Position numbers and translations under genes: made by a program
Shown: piece by piece, positions 9,272 to 20,812 of the stretch
Layout: the number at the start of each line of letters is the position of its first letter
Position numbering within the stretch: the first letter of the stretch is position 1
Assembly (NCBI GenBank): GCA_030248065.1
Contig: JASAMV010001846.1
Location: forward strand, 1-64,000
Length of the DNA stretch: 64,000 nucleotides
Direction: 5' to 3'
From: Rhynchonema sp. JSB1_4
Taxonomy: Eukaryota > Nematoda > Chromadorea > Monhysterida > Xyalidae
The notes under the pieces: generated by a model
The model's database searches: none
What the model saw: the letters and a program-made list of their open reading frames with translations, nothing else
Told to the model about the DNA's origin: nothing

Positions 9272-12200
9272 ATGCGTCTACATTCCCAATTTTATCTGAG
9301 ATCGTCACCTATTATCTTGCTGCTGTTAGCTTTTAAATCTGAAACGATTTCACTCCAAACAATCGAAAAGGCATGCAATGAAACAACCCTCGGAAGTGCG
9401 GATTTCAATTGTGAGAAAAAGCACGTTCTGTCATTTCTGCTGCGCAAAACGAACACATGCTATACAATCTGCAATACGACTGCACCATCGTGGGCCACGT
9501 GGGAAGAAGCCAAGAGGCAATGCGCGAACATAAAGCAAAACGAATATTTCTTGGGAGGCCGGCTAACGGTCGTCGGCGAGCATCTTGAATATCATATCAA
9601 GGTGCGTTTTGGGCACTCCTTCGATACTCGGGACCCAGTTCCCAAGAGAGGAGCAACTGAGGTTTTCTTTTCAGGCTTGGGCTTGGGCTTAGGCCCCAGC
9701 CACCCCTAATAATACATTGCGTGTAGGCCTAAGCCTAAGCCTAACAACAATGGTTAGGCCTAAAGAAAGCCTAACCTGAAATCAATAACTGAATATCGTT
9801 CCTTAACCACAGGGTCCCGAGTATCGAAGGAGTGCCGCGTTTTAGTCTTTCATCGTATCTAAACGGCGTGTTTTTGGTTGCCGGTTTCATCGTGTTTTCA
9901 CACGGTGCACCAGTTCATTGTTGGTGCGAATGCTGTAGATAGTCAACAACGTTAGCCCAAAAACATCTGCGACTCATCCGCTCGAGCGGTGTGGAAATGC
10001 ACAAACGCTAAAGTAGGACTTTATCTAGCTACATAAAAAATTAAAAACCGCTTTTTTAATTATAAAACAAAAAAATTTGAACTCAACACATTTGTGCCCG
10101 ACTGGGCCAAACTGTTTTGGTCTCTATTCCAAGGCAATTTTGACCAATACAACAGGTGCAGGCAGCCATAAAGCCAGTGCACGCATGTACATAGGGTACT
10201 TGGCCGCATTCCGAAAGTTCAAGATTTGAACAAATCATATTCAGCATACCATAGGCCAAATGAATGGCGTTGGCGAGTTGTACACGCAAAGTCAATTTAT
10301 TCGTTTGGCTTCTTCTCTTTGGGAAAGACAATGTTACATGGTTTTCGGCAGCGTTGGATAAAAAAAATTTTCAAAAAACTTTTGATTTTTTTTAACCCAC
10401 TCCCTCCCCTCCCTCCCCGCCCCAATTCCTCCATACCGCTCAATGTCTGCAGCGAGATGGAAAAAATGGCAAACAGAATTGTACCGAACAAGAAAGTTAC
10501 GAGAACAAGCAAAAATTTTGGGTCGGAGGGCAAATTGTACGTCGGATGTGTGGAACCGATCGTGTCAGTTCTTCATTGTTCCGTTGGATTGACGGTTCGG
10601 TCATCGGACCCGAAATGTGGATACTAGGCGAGCCAAATAATAACAAAAAGTCAAACGAATGCTGCGTTGAATTCAACCACTGCCGAGGACTGAACGATCT
10701 GAATTGCAACATGCCAAGAAAGTTCATCTGTCAGCAACTACCCATAAGTATGTAGGTTCCGGCTGTAGTCTGCTGGGGATCTGCTTGTTTCATAACCAAA
10801 CATAGCATCGTTTTTTCAGCCTCCAACACCACTGCAATCTCAACCCAACCAGACACTACGACAACATCTACTGGCTAGTAACTGTAAATAAAGTGCACAT
10901 AACAGAACGTTCATGTACAATATTGGTCGCACAATGACTTTATAGGAATTGGTCAATTTTTTTTCCTGAATCGTGAAGCAGGAAAGTGACGGGTCAGTGA
11001 CGTTGCGTTACGCGATCACACACACAAGCCATTCAGTCACCAAAATGTTTCCGACCCGTAGCAACGTGTTCGCTCTGCTATTGGTCGCACAATGACTTTA
11101 TAAGAATTGGTCAATTTTTTTTCCTGATTCGTAAAGAGGGAAAGTGACGGGGTGGTGACGTTGCGTTGTGTGATCGCACATAAAGCATGTAGTAAAGAGA
11201 ATGTTTCAGACCTGCGCCGACGTGTTTGATCTGCTGGATTATTTTCAAGTGAAAATGTTTTGTGAGAATCACAAATAGCACAGTGGTTAAGAGTGACTGA
11301 GCGTGAAAATCAGGATTGATTTGATGAATTCTTATATGGTCACTGTGCGACCAATACATAATTTTCAGCTCAAAATGTTATTTAAAAATCACAAACAGCA
11401 CAGTGGTTAAAAGTGACTGAACGTGGAAATCAGGATAGATTTGATGAATTCTTATATGGTCATTGTGCGACCAACACTATGTGCGCAAAAAGTCCGAAGC
11501 TCGTTCTGACCAATTATAAAGGCAGTCTACAGGAGGTTGTCACTCAGCCCCCGAATACCGTAACCCACCGCAAGCGAGATCGTTCCGAGACCCATGCTGA
11601 TAGCTGCTTATCGACACGTGTATTAGCGGCAGCAAGCTGGAAATTGTCATCGTGCGCGTCGATCACCAAAACTTGGAAATGTTGGTTGGTGTTGGCGCTA
11701 ACACGCAAAACATAGATAAAAAACAAAATGGTCTCGCCACGATCTTTGCAGATCAAAATTACGGTGGGTTACGGTATTCGGGGGCTGAGTGACAACCTCC
11801 CGTACACTGCCTTTATGTGCAAAAGCCGCTGGTTCACGGCAATTCGCGTGAACAACACCACACAATTGCCTTCGAGATCATTTGATGCATAGTATGCATA
11901 TTTTCAGACTCCCACTCCACTGATCAATCCGCAACACCAGCTGACACGACCACATCCACATGTTAGCGCTCATGTTACAGCAGTCAACACAAGTCGTCAA
12001 GAATAGAATCAACTGACCCCCGAATGCGATGTATTAGTTTTCGCGCGCTGATTTGGCGCTGCTTTGAATTGCTTGTTTTGAGCTGATGACTCTATCTGAC
12101 GACTTGAGGTGACCACTGTAATATTGGCCCATGAAGCCTTTTAAAATTTTTCAAGCATAGCACAATGACTCTGAACTGAGTTGCAAGCGCATTGCCAAAA

Positions 12201-14170
12201 CACGTTCCGACTGAATTAAAACCAACGTGTTCTTTTCAGCTCCCACCCCAGAAACGACCAGTTCAAATTCGACTGCCGAGGAACAATGTTTGTTTACTCA
12301 CACAAACTCAGAGTCTATTCTGATTCCTATGTGCATGTGTTTAACAGAGGCGTTCGCACTGACGAGCCCTGGCGCCTCGATCTGACACTGCGAAAGCAGG
12401 GCGAAACAGACCAACGTTACTGCACTCAGCATATTGCTGTATACTTATGCGCTGTTTAGGTGACTGGATGACGTGGTCATCGTGCTCCGTCACTTGCGGC
12501 TTCGGCACATCGACTCGATCGCGTTCGAAGTTGACCGATGAAAACAAACCGTGTCTATCACCATCCGCAACCGATACCAAGTCGTGCCACCCTGAACCAT
12601 GCCGTAAGTTTTCCTTTGTGAGCTCAAGTTCTGAGCTTGAACATTCTTCAAAAAGCTCAATCCAGCACCGACCAACACGCTGACCATTCTGATCCCGATC
12701 GTAGTCGTTGTTGTGTGTATTCTGCTTGTCATTCTCATTGGTGGCATTTACGGCGGATATCGATTCCACAAACGACGACAAGAGCTGGCGGCACAAGCGC
12801 GAGTGGCGGAGGATCAGGAACGACGAATCGCCATGAGGGCACAACTGGCTGTTCGTTAATCTGGGCAATATAAAAATCACTCAATCCATATTATGTACTA
12901 ATCACACAATTATTCAAATAAAGCAATTTTTCAACCAACAGGTAATCACTGTATCAATAAATGAATGAATTCACTCAATTCAAACCGTCGGTAAATTAAC
13001 AAACTGGAAATTGATCTCTTAATCTCCAGAAAGCAGTCATGCGTGACGTCAGAGGTGAGCGTGCTACCGATGCCGTGCTGCCCAAAGAAGGATACAGGCG
13101 TCACGCAAAAACAACGTTCAATCAGAGACTGAAGGCGGCTCTGAAGGTTGGGAATTGTTTTTTACTTTGTTCTGTACACCGAATTACAGCGAATGCCACT
13201 ATTTAGATTCCAACCAAACACGCCCTCGCTCCAAACGCCCCGGCCGGACGTTCCACTCCCAGCGAAGATTCTCAGAAAATTTCATTCGCCAATGTTTGCA
13301 TAATTTTTCTTGCTCCTGTGAACAACTACACTTTTACGACGAAGACTAGTTTGCAGACCGTGAGTGTCCACGAGATCTCCGGTCGCAGCGAGCGCCAGTT
13401 CCTCAGCGAATATGGATACGACAAAAAGAAGGACCGAAAGTTGAGGGCCAAGATTAAGAAATACAAAGCAATTCCAAGACCGAAAGAGAACAAAAAGCTA
13501 ACAGCAGCCGCAGTGGCTGCTGCTGAACAGTCGCCGAGCTCGGAGTTGGCCATCTACTGCATTGGATATGGAGTGTAACTGTTTCTTGACTGCTGTGACT
13601 TATAAACACCCATTTCCAGGGTATCGGACACCGAAAATACGGTAAAGACAGACAAATCTGACAACCAACAGGGTACGTGTCGCGCTTTTCTTCTTTTATA
13701 TCAATACCAATTGAACTTTTTCAGTTTGATTTAGGGCGCCCTTAGTCATAGTGGAAAATGGAAATGAAAAATATTTTATGTCCAAGTTTTCCATTTCCAT
13801 TTTCCAATATAACTAACGGCATACTGGAAAGTGGAATTGAAACAAAACATTTTCTGTGTAAGATCTGACCAATCAGCGGCCGAGAGTTGAGCGGAACAGA
13901 AAATGTTTTTGTCACATGGCAAAGCATGACTGCTGCAGAAAATGTTTTATTTCATTTCCATTTTCCATTTTCCAGTATGCCCTTAGTCACATTGGAAAAT
14001 GGAAATGGAAAACCTGGACATCGAATATTTTTTCATTTCCATTTTCCACTATGACTGAGGGCGCCCTTAACTTCGTTCTGATTTCATATCTCACAGACGC
14101 GACTAAATCCGAAACGAATAAAACGGAAAGCGAGAGGCAGTCGTCGTCATCTGATTCGAAAAGCGAGTAA
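9272..14170 (+). CDS. Receptor B: C-type lectin domain, Thr/Ser stalk, TSP1, transmembrane protein
   Basis: Exons 9272-9601, 10453-10747, 11908-11961, 12240-12287, 12460-12603, 12666-12850, 13030-13146, 13207-13293, 13357-13544, 13620-13672 and 14097-14170 join in frame to about 524 residues. Residues 1-25 form a signal peptide. Exons 1-2 encode a CTLD with the GEPNN (EPN-type) loop, NECC, LND in place of WND, and a final FICQQ. EPN usually marks mannose-type sugar binding. Two small phase-1 exons add a Thr/Ser/Pro stalk, then TSP1 (W..W..CSVTCGFG), a TM helix, and a basic KR-rich tail ending in a Ser run. TM and tail exons 1-3 are close copies of receptor A. A separate stalk exon at 10820-10878 ends in TAG with AATAAA nearby and would make a secreted form of about 227 residues. 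Tail exons 4-5 use a GA|GTTGGC donor and are less certain. Confidence 0.8.
9612..9836. mobile_element. MITE two bases past the first splice donor of receptor B
   Basis: Inverted ends GGCACTCCTTCGATACTCGG and its complement. The flanking 8-mers are GCGTTTTG (9604-9611) and GCGTTTTA (9837-9844), one mismatch. The duplication starts right after the GT of the exon 1 donor at 9602. Confidence 0.75.
9673..9775. repeat. TTAGGC-like telomere-type units inside the MITE
   Basis: Both orientations occur: GGGCTTGGGCTTAGGC on the left, and GGCCTAAGCCTAAGCCTAAC from 9725. TTAGGC is the nematode telomere hexamer. The array is short and arranged as an inverted pair inside the element, so it may be coincidental. 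Confidence 0.5.
10887..10892 (+). terminator. AATAAA polyadenylation signal for a short secreted form of receptor B
   Basis: The hexamer lies nine bases after the TAG (10876-10878) that closes the first stalk exon (10820-10878). An acceptor TTTTTTCAG precedes that exon in the correct phase, so a lectin lacking TSP1 and TM could end here. Confidence 0.5.
10923..11474. mobile_element. Tc1/mariner-type MITE carrying a second copy of itself
   Basis: The outer copy starts TTGGTCGCACAATGAC after a TA and ends GTCATTGTGCGACCAA. It is split by an inner copy (11081-11354). A full uninterrupted copy lies at 16370-16644. Confidence 0.75.
11081..11354. mobile_element. Inner Tc1/mariner-type MITE, self-insertion
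   Basis: TTGGTCGCACAATGAC ... CACTGTGCGACCAA, flanked by TA on both sides (11079-11080 and 11355-11356). Removing it rejoins the two halves of the outer copy at one TA. Confidence 0.8.
11517..11815. mobile_element. Foldback MITE, TAAAGGCAGT ends
   Basis: The left arm (11517-11570, including CAGCCCCCGAATACCGTAAC) is inverted at 11762-11815. It lies in a receptor B intron. No coding capacity is seen. Confidence 0.7.
13733..14068. mobile_element. Foldback element in the last intron of receptor B
   Basis: Inverted ends AGGGCGCCCTTAGTCATAGT and, from the right, the matching arm ending GGGCGCCCTT. The interior has several inverted blocks built from CATTTCCATTTTCCA. It sits between tail exons 4 and 5. 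Confidence 0.6.
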
Positions 14171-14277
14171 ACACTTGTGTCGGTGATACAATTTTTCTTT
14201 CTAAAAATATTTCAAAATAAAATTAGCTTCGTCTCTATCCTCAGTTATGAGTACTAATTTTCAAAGCAAGTACAAGC

Positions 14278-14578
14278 CAGGGTTGGGCAAAAAAAAACGA
14301 CGGCGTTTATTCCTTTAAAAAACGAGGTTTTTTTAAAAAAACGCCTGGGTCGTTTTTCGTTTTCTTAAACCCTGAGTTTCCTTGATTTTCCCTGATTTTT
14401 CAAGGAAAGTACCCTGATTATCAAGGAAAATCAATTTTTTGTCCCATTTTTTTCAAAAAACTTTCAACCAATTTTTACTTTGTTGAGATACGTCGATATA
14501 CGGAGTTTGACTTTCAATTTCAAATTCAAAAATTTTTTGACTTTTTTTGAAAAAAAAAACGTTTTTTGCCCAACCCTG
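14278..14578. mobile_element. hAT-type MITE after receptor B
   Basis: CAGGGTTGGGC ... GCCCAACCCTG, perfect 8-base duplication GTACAAGC (14270-14277 and 14579-14586). A shorter relative of 2713-3208 and 54012-54491, in the opposite orientation. Confidence 0.85.
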
Positions 14579-14586
14579 GTACAAGC

Positions 14587-16367
14587 TTAGTACCGCGATT
14601 CCTTCACCAAACTGAACACATTTACCGATCACGTGATTTCCCCGAGTTATGAATTTACCGATTCTGCCACCGACATTTGCCGACCGACCTCAAGATAAGA
14701 TGTTTGTACCTTTGCTCAGAACGCTATGCCAAACGCTAACATCAATATGCTTTGGTAATTACTAGTCAAACCACGAAACACTGATTCAAATCACATTTTC
14801 TCTTTATGCATGAATGACATTGTGCAATTCAGATGGTGTTTTTGTAACGATCGACCCGTAATAAAACTGTGTCGTAATAAAACTGAAAAGAAAACGGCAT
14901 CGGGCAAAAAGTACAAGCATGTCAACATTTAGAAACCGAGCAAGTTTGCCATACTTTTTTGGCATTTCCGGTTGTGCTGTAGTTCATCAACCTCGTTGTT
15001 CGACACATGAATAATCACCCGATATGCATGCAGCATATGCCTATGACCCGACAGGACAATTGGGAACATACTGTAGACTTTAGATTAAGTTGTTATTATT
15101 ACCTAGGCTATGCACATTGCGAATAATACCATGCAATCAACCACGGAGCAAACAAAACAATGTTCACCAATGCCAAAAAGTTTTGCTCCAGCAAAAAATA
15201 GTAGGACCAGAGACATTCTGGAAGACCGGCAAAATATTTTTTCAAATTCAAGTCGGAAGCAGATTGGGCGAAACGTCGCGGCTCGGTAGAGCATGACATG
15301 TTGGGTGCGCTGCAGGGACATGCGCAGGGCGCGACGAATAAAACGACGACCAAAGTTGACCAGAGCCTCGACTTGAAGGCACGCCAATGTGGCGCTGCCC
15401 ACTTGCAACTGAAAATGTTTGGTAAAAGTGACGTTGTTCAAGGCGTGGCCACTCGAGATCAAATAGGCGTTCATAGCACTACTGTACGTATCAGATCGCT
15501 CGCAAACAGTACTGTGGCCAGGGTAGGAAAAAAATTTTAAACAAAAAGTTTTTTTATAAAAATTTTAAAATAAATTTTTTTAAACGTCTCAGATTCGGGG
15601 AAATTTTTACCAAATTTGCCCAAAAACGCGCAAAAACGCGAAAAACGCAACTTTAATTGACAAGTCACTTTTATGAGTTGGTTTGCATCACTTATCAAGG
15701 GTGTTTACGTCATTTCGGTGCGATCCAACAGTCTGTGCTTGATATGGACCGATGATTGCTACTCTGTGGTATACAAGGGCTAGTGCAAAACAGTGTAAAT
15801 ATGATACCGGTGGTCATCATGATGTTTAGAAGAAGCAAAAACCCATTCACAGTTCCAAAACTGTTATGCAACGCTTCTTGACTTCTGCAACATGATGATC
15901 GCCATCCCAATTGCGGGATTTTTCGAATAAGGCCCAAAATCAGGATATTTTTTTGTTTCGAAACCTCAAAACCGGCATTTTTCCAAAAGCGCCAGCTAGA
16001 AACTTCCCCAGAGGCTGCCAGATTCACAAATGTTCGTCGGGCGTTTTCTCGGGACTACCGTATACCAGCGAGCTCTGAAGAAAACCTTCTGGAACGTTCT
16101 TCCGAAAAAGGTCGTTATCAAAACAAGACCCTGAGGTGGCCGTTATTAGTTTTGGAATGTGACAAGCTGCGGTCAAGTCAACCCAAATATCGTCAGTGAA
16201 GAAATCCTACGAGAATGTTTTAGTTCAGAAAAATCTTTATCAAAACAAGACCATGAGGCGGGTTAATGATCATGAAATCTGGCAAGCTGACGTTGTTTTG
16301 TTACAGGCTTTTTTGGTAGGTTTTACGAGCTACGTACCTGCAGTATGTACGTATAGTTTAGCCGTGG
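14587..16367. other. Gene-free stretch with a partial MITE copy
   Basis: No gene seen. The segment 15519-15772 (starting CAGGGTAGG) is an inverted partial copy of the right part of the element at 24363-25030. Confidence 0.5.
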
Positions 16368-16369
16368 TA

Positions 16370-16644
16370 TTGGTCGCACAATGACCATATAAGAATTCAT
16401 CAAAATCAAACCTGATTTTCACGTTCAGTCACTCTTAACCACTGTGCTATTTGTGATTCTCACAAAACATTTTCAGCTGAAAATAATCTGGCAGTGCTCC
16501 CACGTTGCTGCGGGTCTGAAACATTCCCTTGGTTGCATGTTTTGTGTGCGATCGCGCAACGCAACGTCATTGCCCCGTCACTTTCCTGCTTCACGATTCA
16601 GGAAAAAAAGTTGACCAATTCTTATAAAGTCATTGTGCGACCAA
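16370..16644. mobile_element. Tc1/mariner-type MITE, full copy
   Basis: TTGGTCGCACAATGACC ... GTCATTGTGCGACCAA with TA on both sides (16368-16369 and 16645-16646). Same family as 10923-11474, inverted relative to it. Confidence 0.8.
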
Positions 16645-16993
16645 TACATGCACCAATTCCGACGAAAACCTTCTTGAATGTTCGCTCGAAAAAATCCTCT
16701 GCAAAACAAGGCCATTCGGTTGCTTATTAATAATTTTGGAATGTGGCAAGCTGTCGACAAGTCAAAACTGGTTGCTAAGTTCTGTTACAAATCTCGCTGG
16801 TTGCAGATATTTACAAATTCTGACCGATATTTAGATTTGTGCAACATAAATTTGATGTTCCTAGAACCAGAAGATAGACAGATTTTTTTTCGTGTGACGG
16901 ACAAAAAAAACTATGTAGGTGATGTGGTTTTCAATTAGCGCATCGGGGGGCTTTAAGTTGTACGTTTCCACCTTCAGCCCACTGGGCCTTTAA

Positions 16994-18777
16994 AGTGACT
17001 CTACAATTGATCGTTGACCGCGTTTGTTTGCAGTCATTTTCTCAGACAATGAAGACTAGGTATCAGAAACCCAGATTTAGGAAATAGATTTTCAAGTCGC
17101 TGCTTTGTGATGTTTCACGGAGCCCACACATTTTTACAGGAGGAGAAAAAATGAAAAAAGTTTGAGGCAGGCCTGTGCGAAACACAAGGTAATCCAATAG
17201 CAGATATTTTCAGCGTTTTATACTCAGACGTTTTTCTGTTAAACGAGGTATAAATCATTGTGCGAAACGCCATGTGTGATAAATAATAAACGAAACACTC
17301 CAAAAAATCAAGCGTTTTTAAAGCACCCTTATACTCTAGCATAATTTTAAGCATCTGTGGAAAATGAAATACATCTGTAAGTTGTCAATTAGAAATAAAA
17401 ATCGTCTAATTATCTAGTATTTAGGACGTGCTTTTCGTTTTTCAAAACCCTACGCAGCTCACACAATGTTTACCACAACATGCGCAAGGCACCCATTCCC
17501 ACAGCGCACACATACAAAGCTGAAACATTATCCCCGGCCGGCTGTGTGTTGTCGTTGTGTGCAGTGGTTTTTAAAAAAAAAAAAAATTCGTTCCAAAAGT
17601 TAAAAAAAAAATTTTTTTTTTATTATTTCAAAATTCGAAAATTTCTCTATTTTTTTTTTGCTCTAAAAGTGCTATTTTTTGCATAAAAATTGCTACTGTT
17701 AACATCACCCGACCCTACCATGGGTGTATTGGGTGCCATAATCGTTGTTTTGTGGCATCCAGACATAGTGCACACTCTCACATGGCCTCTCATATGATTA
17801 CACGTGTACATGTGACTGGGTGGGCATGCATTTATCCATGCAACAGACCCGAAAGCAGTGATTCGGTGTGATATTCACCCTATATTTACACTGTTTGTCA
17901 CATATTTGCATTGGTCGTGTACCAAGAGGCAATAGTTTCACCCAAATTTACCGTCTTGAGTGTCACAAAGCCACACCAAGGCACCCACACCACGTGGGGG
18001 AAGTGTACGGGTGTGTACCTGACTACTGTTGGTACTCATTGACCATTGTTTAGTATTGTTTTCGTGTCGTGAGTGCTTTATATGCACTTACCACACGTTA
18101 TGGAAGAAAAATGCCACTATTTTTTGCTTTGGCGCTCATTTTTTTCGTTTCTGGCAGTTTTTGGCTGGAATAAAAAAAATTTTTTTTTAAATTAAAAAAA
18201 AATTTTTTTTTTAAAAAAAATGGGGTTTGAATAAAAAAATTTTTTTATTAACCACTGGTTGTGTGTGCGCTGTGCGTGGTCTGAATCGCTGCCTTGCGCA
18301 TGTTGTGGTAAACATTGTGTGAGCTGTGTAGGGTTTTGAAAAACGAAAAGCACATCCTAAATACTAGATAATTAGACGATTTTTATTTCTAATTGACAAC
18401 TTATTTCATTCACCACAGATGCCTAAAATTATGCTAGAGTAAAAGGGTGCTTTAAAAAGGCTTAATTTTTTTGAGTGTTTCGTTTATTATTTATCACACA
18501 TGGCGTTTCACACAATGCTTTATATCTCGTTTAACAGAAAACGTCTGAGCATAAAACGCTGAAAATATCTTCTATTGGATTACCTTGTGTTTCGCACAGG
18601 CCTGCATCAAACTTTTTCATTTTTTCTCCTCCTGTAAAAATGTGTGGGCTCCGTAAAACATCACAAAGCAACGACTTGAAAATCTATTTCCTAAATCTGG
18701 GTTTCTGATACCAAGTCTTCATTGTCTGAAAAAATGACTGCAAACAAACGCGGTCAACGATCAATTGTAGAGTCACT
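16994..18777. mobile_element. Large TTAA-flanked foldback element
   Basis: Long inverted arms, about 16994-17545 and 18265-18777, begin AGTGACTCTACAATTGATCG and are flanked by TTAA on both sides. The centre is occupied by a later insertion at 17562-18257. Other TTAA-flanked elements with AG-starting ends are at 27345-28385 and 53473-53968. The TTAA target is that of the piggyBac superfamily. No transposase. Confidence 0.75.
17562..18257. mobile_element. hAT-type MITE nested in the TTAA foldback
   Basis: CAGTGGTTTTTAAAA ... TTAACCACTG with a perfect 8-base duplication GTTGTGTG (17554-17561 and 18258-18265). An inverted full copy is at 29392-30793 and a decayed one at 30971-32206. Confidence 0.85.
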
Positions 18778-18784
18778 TTAAAGG

Positions 18785-20104
18785 TCTCGGGACATAACCG
18801 TGAAGGGTAGCAGTGCATATTGTTACACACCGTTGGAAAGCATTCTGACAGCGTATGTCACGCACAAATTTTCAGCTCCTCGGAGATTTGCTGTCTCTTG
18901 GTAGAGTGACCTTTCGTTCCGAAAAAAGTGAATTTTTCCACAACTTGGAACGACTGGTGCAGAAACCCCAAAGAAGCTGGAGGTCAAGTAGCACGTGGAT
19001 GGGATTGCAACAGCTTCTGAATAACTTACCATCACAACTACAGTCGCTCAGACCATTGCTTCACTTGGTGATGGCGCCAACGTTCCAAAAATCGGCCATA
19101 TTTTTCGAAAACACAAGTTTGTCCCTAAATTTTGAGGTCGCGCTTTGCTTTGCGGAAATAAAAAATGGGATAGAAAAATAGAGCATTGTCGAAAGTACCA
19201 GAAAAAATTTTTTTTAAAGTTTTTAAATTTTGGTTTTTATCGCGTGTCAGAGTGCTTTCCAGCGATGTACATAACATGTATACCCTTCCTATGGTTATGT
19301 CCCAAGCCCTTTAAGTGGAAATCTGGGTGTTTTCAGCGTTGTTAGTGGTAGTGCAGTATTTTGACATTTTGATACCATATTTGAAATTGATTGTGATAGA
19401 GGGGGCTCTGTTAATCACTGACCACATTTGAGGGGCTCTATTCCGGGAAGGCGCTGGTGGGGGTTTCTATTAATCACTGCCCCCGAATCTGAAAAAAGTG
19501 CACCCAGAAATACGCGTAAACTTGTTTTTGAAGGGGGTTTCTTGGTTAATAATCTCATTTCGTGAATATTCATCAAAAGGAGGCGTATTATACATATATT
19601 TTAAACGAATAACGGACGTGCATACATGCACCTGTGTACAAATATCAAGCCTCTAATACTGTAATCTATACGGGACTTCTTTTAGGGGGCCCTCCGGAGG
19701 AGGGGGTTCTATTAATTACTGAACACTTTTAGGGGCTCTATTCCGGGGGGGGGGCACTTATACCGGGGGCTCTATTTAGGTTTTTATGGCATTGTCAAGT
19801 TTTCTATTGGTAAAAATTTTGTGCGCTAGAAAAAATGAATCCAATTTGAGGTCCGGCGGCTTTAAGTGAAACTTCTCCAGTCTGTTCGGGGGGGGGGGGG
19901 GGGCTTTTAGTGGGAAACTCCGGTACATACTATTCGAATAAATGTTCAGTTAGTGGTCGCATTACAATATTGCTCATCATTCCCACTGGCTGCTCTCGCC
20001 GTAAACTCAATCAAACTTCAACTATCCAGGGTGAAACAAACAAATCAAGCCACAATTTTGACAAAAAATATTACATTGCTAAATTTCTTCGTCGAGCAAC
20101 AGCG
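18785..20104. repeat. Gene-free stretch with degenerate G-rich repeats and a 16-base G tract
   Basis: Between about 19400 and 19780 a degenerate unit containing GGGGGCTCTATTAATCACTG recurs. An uninterrupted run of 16 G lies at 19888-19903. No coding region supported. Confidence 0.55.
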
Positions 20105-20192
20105 ATGAACGGCATGCTTCATGCGACAATCTGCACAGCGATAGCGTGCCTGTGCAGTGTTGTGCAACAGGCCAATTCGTCTGGGGACCCCG
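20105..20192 (+). CDS. Orphan signal-peptide exon
   Basis: The ATG opens a 29-residue stretch with a hydrophobic core (ICTAIACLCSVV) and a likely cleavage after QQA. It leaves at CCCG|GTTAGT in phase 1, the phase used by the extracellular exons of receptors A and B and by the CCP genes at 56-60 kb. No matching downstream exon is visible nearby. The next phase-1 extracellular exon on this strand is the divergent TSP1 exon at 32654-32818, more than 12 kb away across transposons. This may be the first exon of a gene broken up by insertions. Confidence 0.4.
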
Positions 20193-20718
20193 GTTAGTTA
20201 TTTTTACGACCCTAAAATTTTATTTTTTTTTGCACCGGTGATGAAGAGCAAAGGTGCAATGACTGACCACTCACTGCCAAAAACGTGGCAAAAACCTTTT
20301 TTGAAGCTACGCATACAGCGCCGGGTTAGGATCTCAAGTTAGAGACCAGACCGGGATTGTGACAAAATCAATGAATTTTCGGGATTGAGATTCGGGACCG
20401 GCCAAAAGTTCGAGACGGGGTTCTGGACCGGTATTAGAACGAGTGTTTTTGTCATGTAAAAACTGGTGATTTTATGGCTATTTTATCACTCGAACGCCGC
20501 TGAAACCTGAAGGTCAACTTTGGATGATATTCGTAAAACCCTTCTGACAAGGAAAGGTTTCGTGATCTGGATTAGAGTTCGGGACCGAAATCAGGACCTG
20601 GATTTTTTGTGAATTTTCAGCTTCAGAATTCGGGATCGGATCCAAAAATACGTTTTGGGATTCCGAATTTCGGGATCGGGAACAATGGGATCACGTTTGA
20701 ACCCAGCTAATCCAACAG

Positions 20719-20812
20719 GAAAACTTCTATGCTGCACATTGTGTTTTGGTCAGGGTTGGGCAAAAGAAAACTTCTATGCTGCACATTGTGTTTTGGTCAG
20801 GGTTGGGCAAAA
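20719..20812. repeat. 47-base tandem duplication spanning a MITE end
   Basis: A segment ending in CAGGGTTGGGCAAAA occurs twice in a row with a 47-base period. The second unit runs into a partial copy of the 24363-25030 element (20798 to about 21080). Upstream, 20340-20700 is a degenerate repeat of TTCGGGATCGG-like motifs. Confidence 0.7.

Noticed and set aside
12341..12880. 179-codon open frame on the minus strand
   Set aside because: It is the antisense shadow of receptor B's TSP1 and TM exons, which have correct splice sites and domain motifs on the plus strand.
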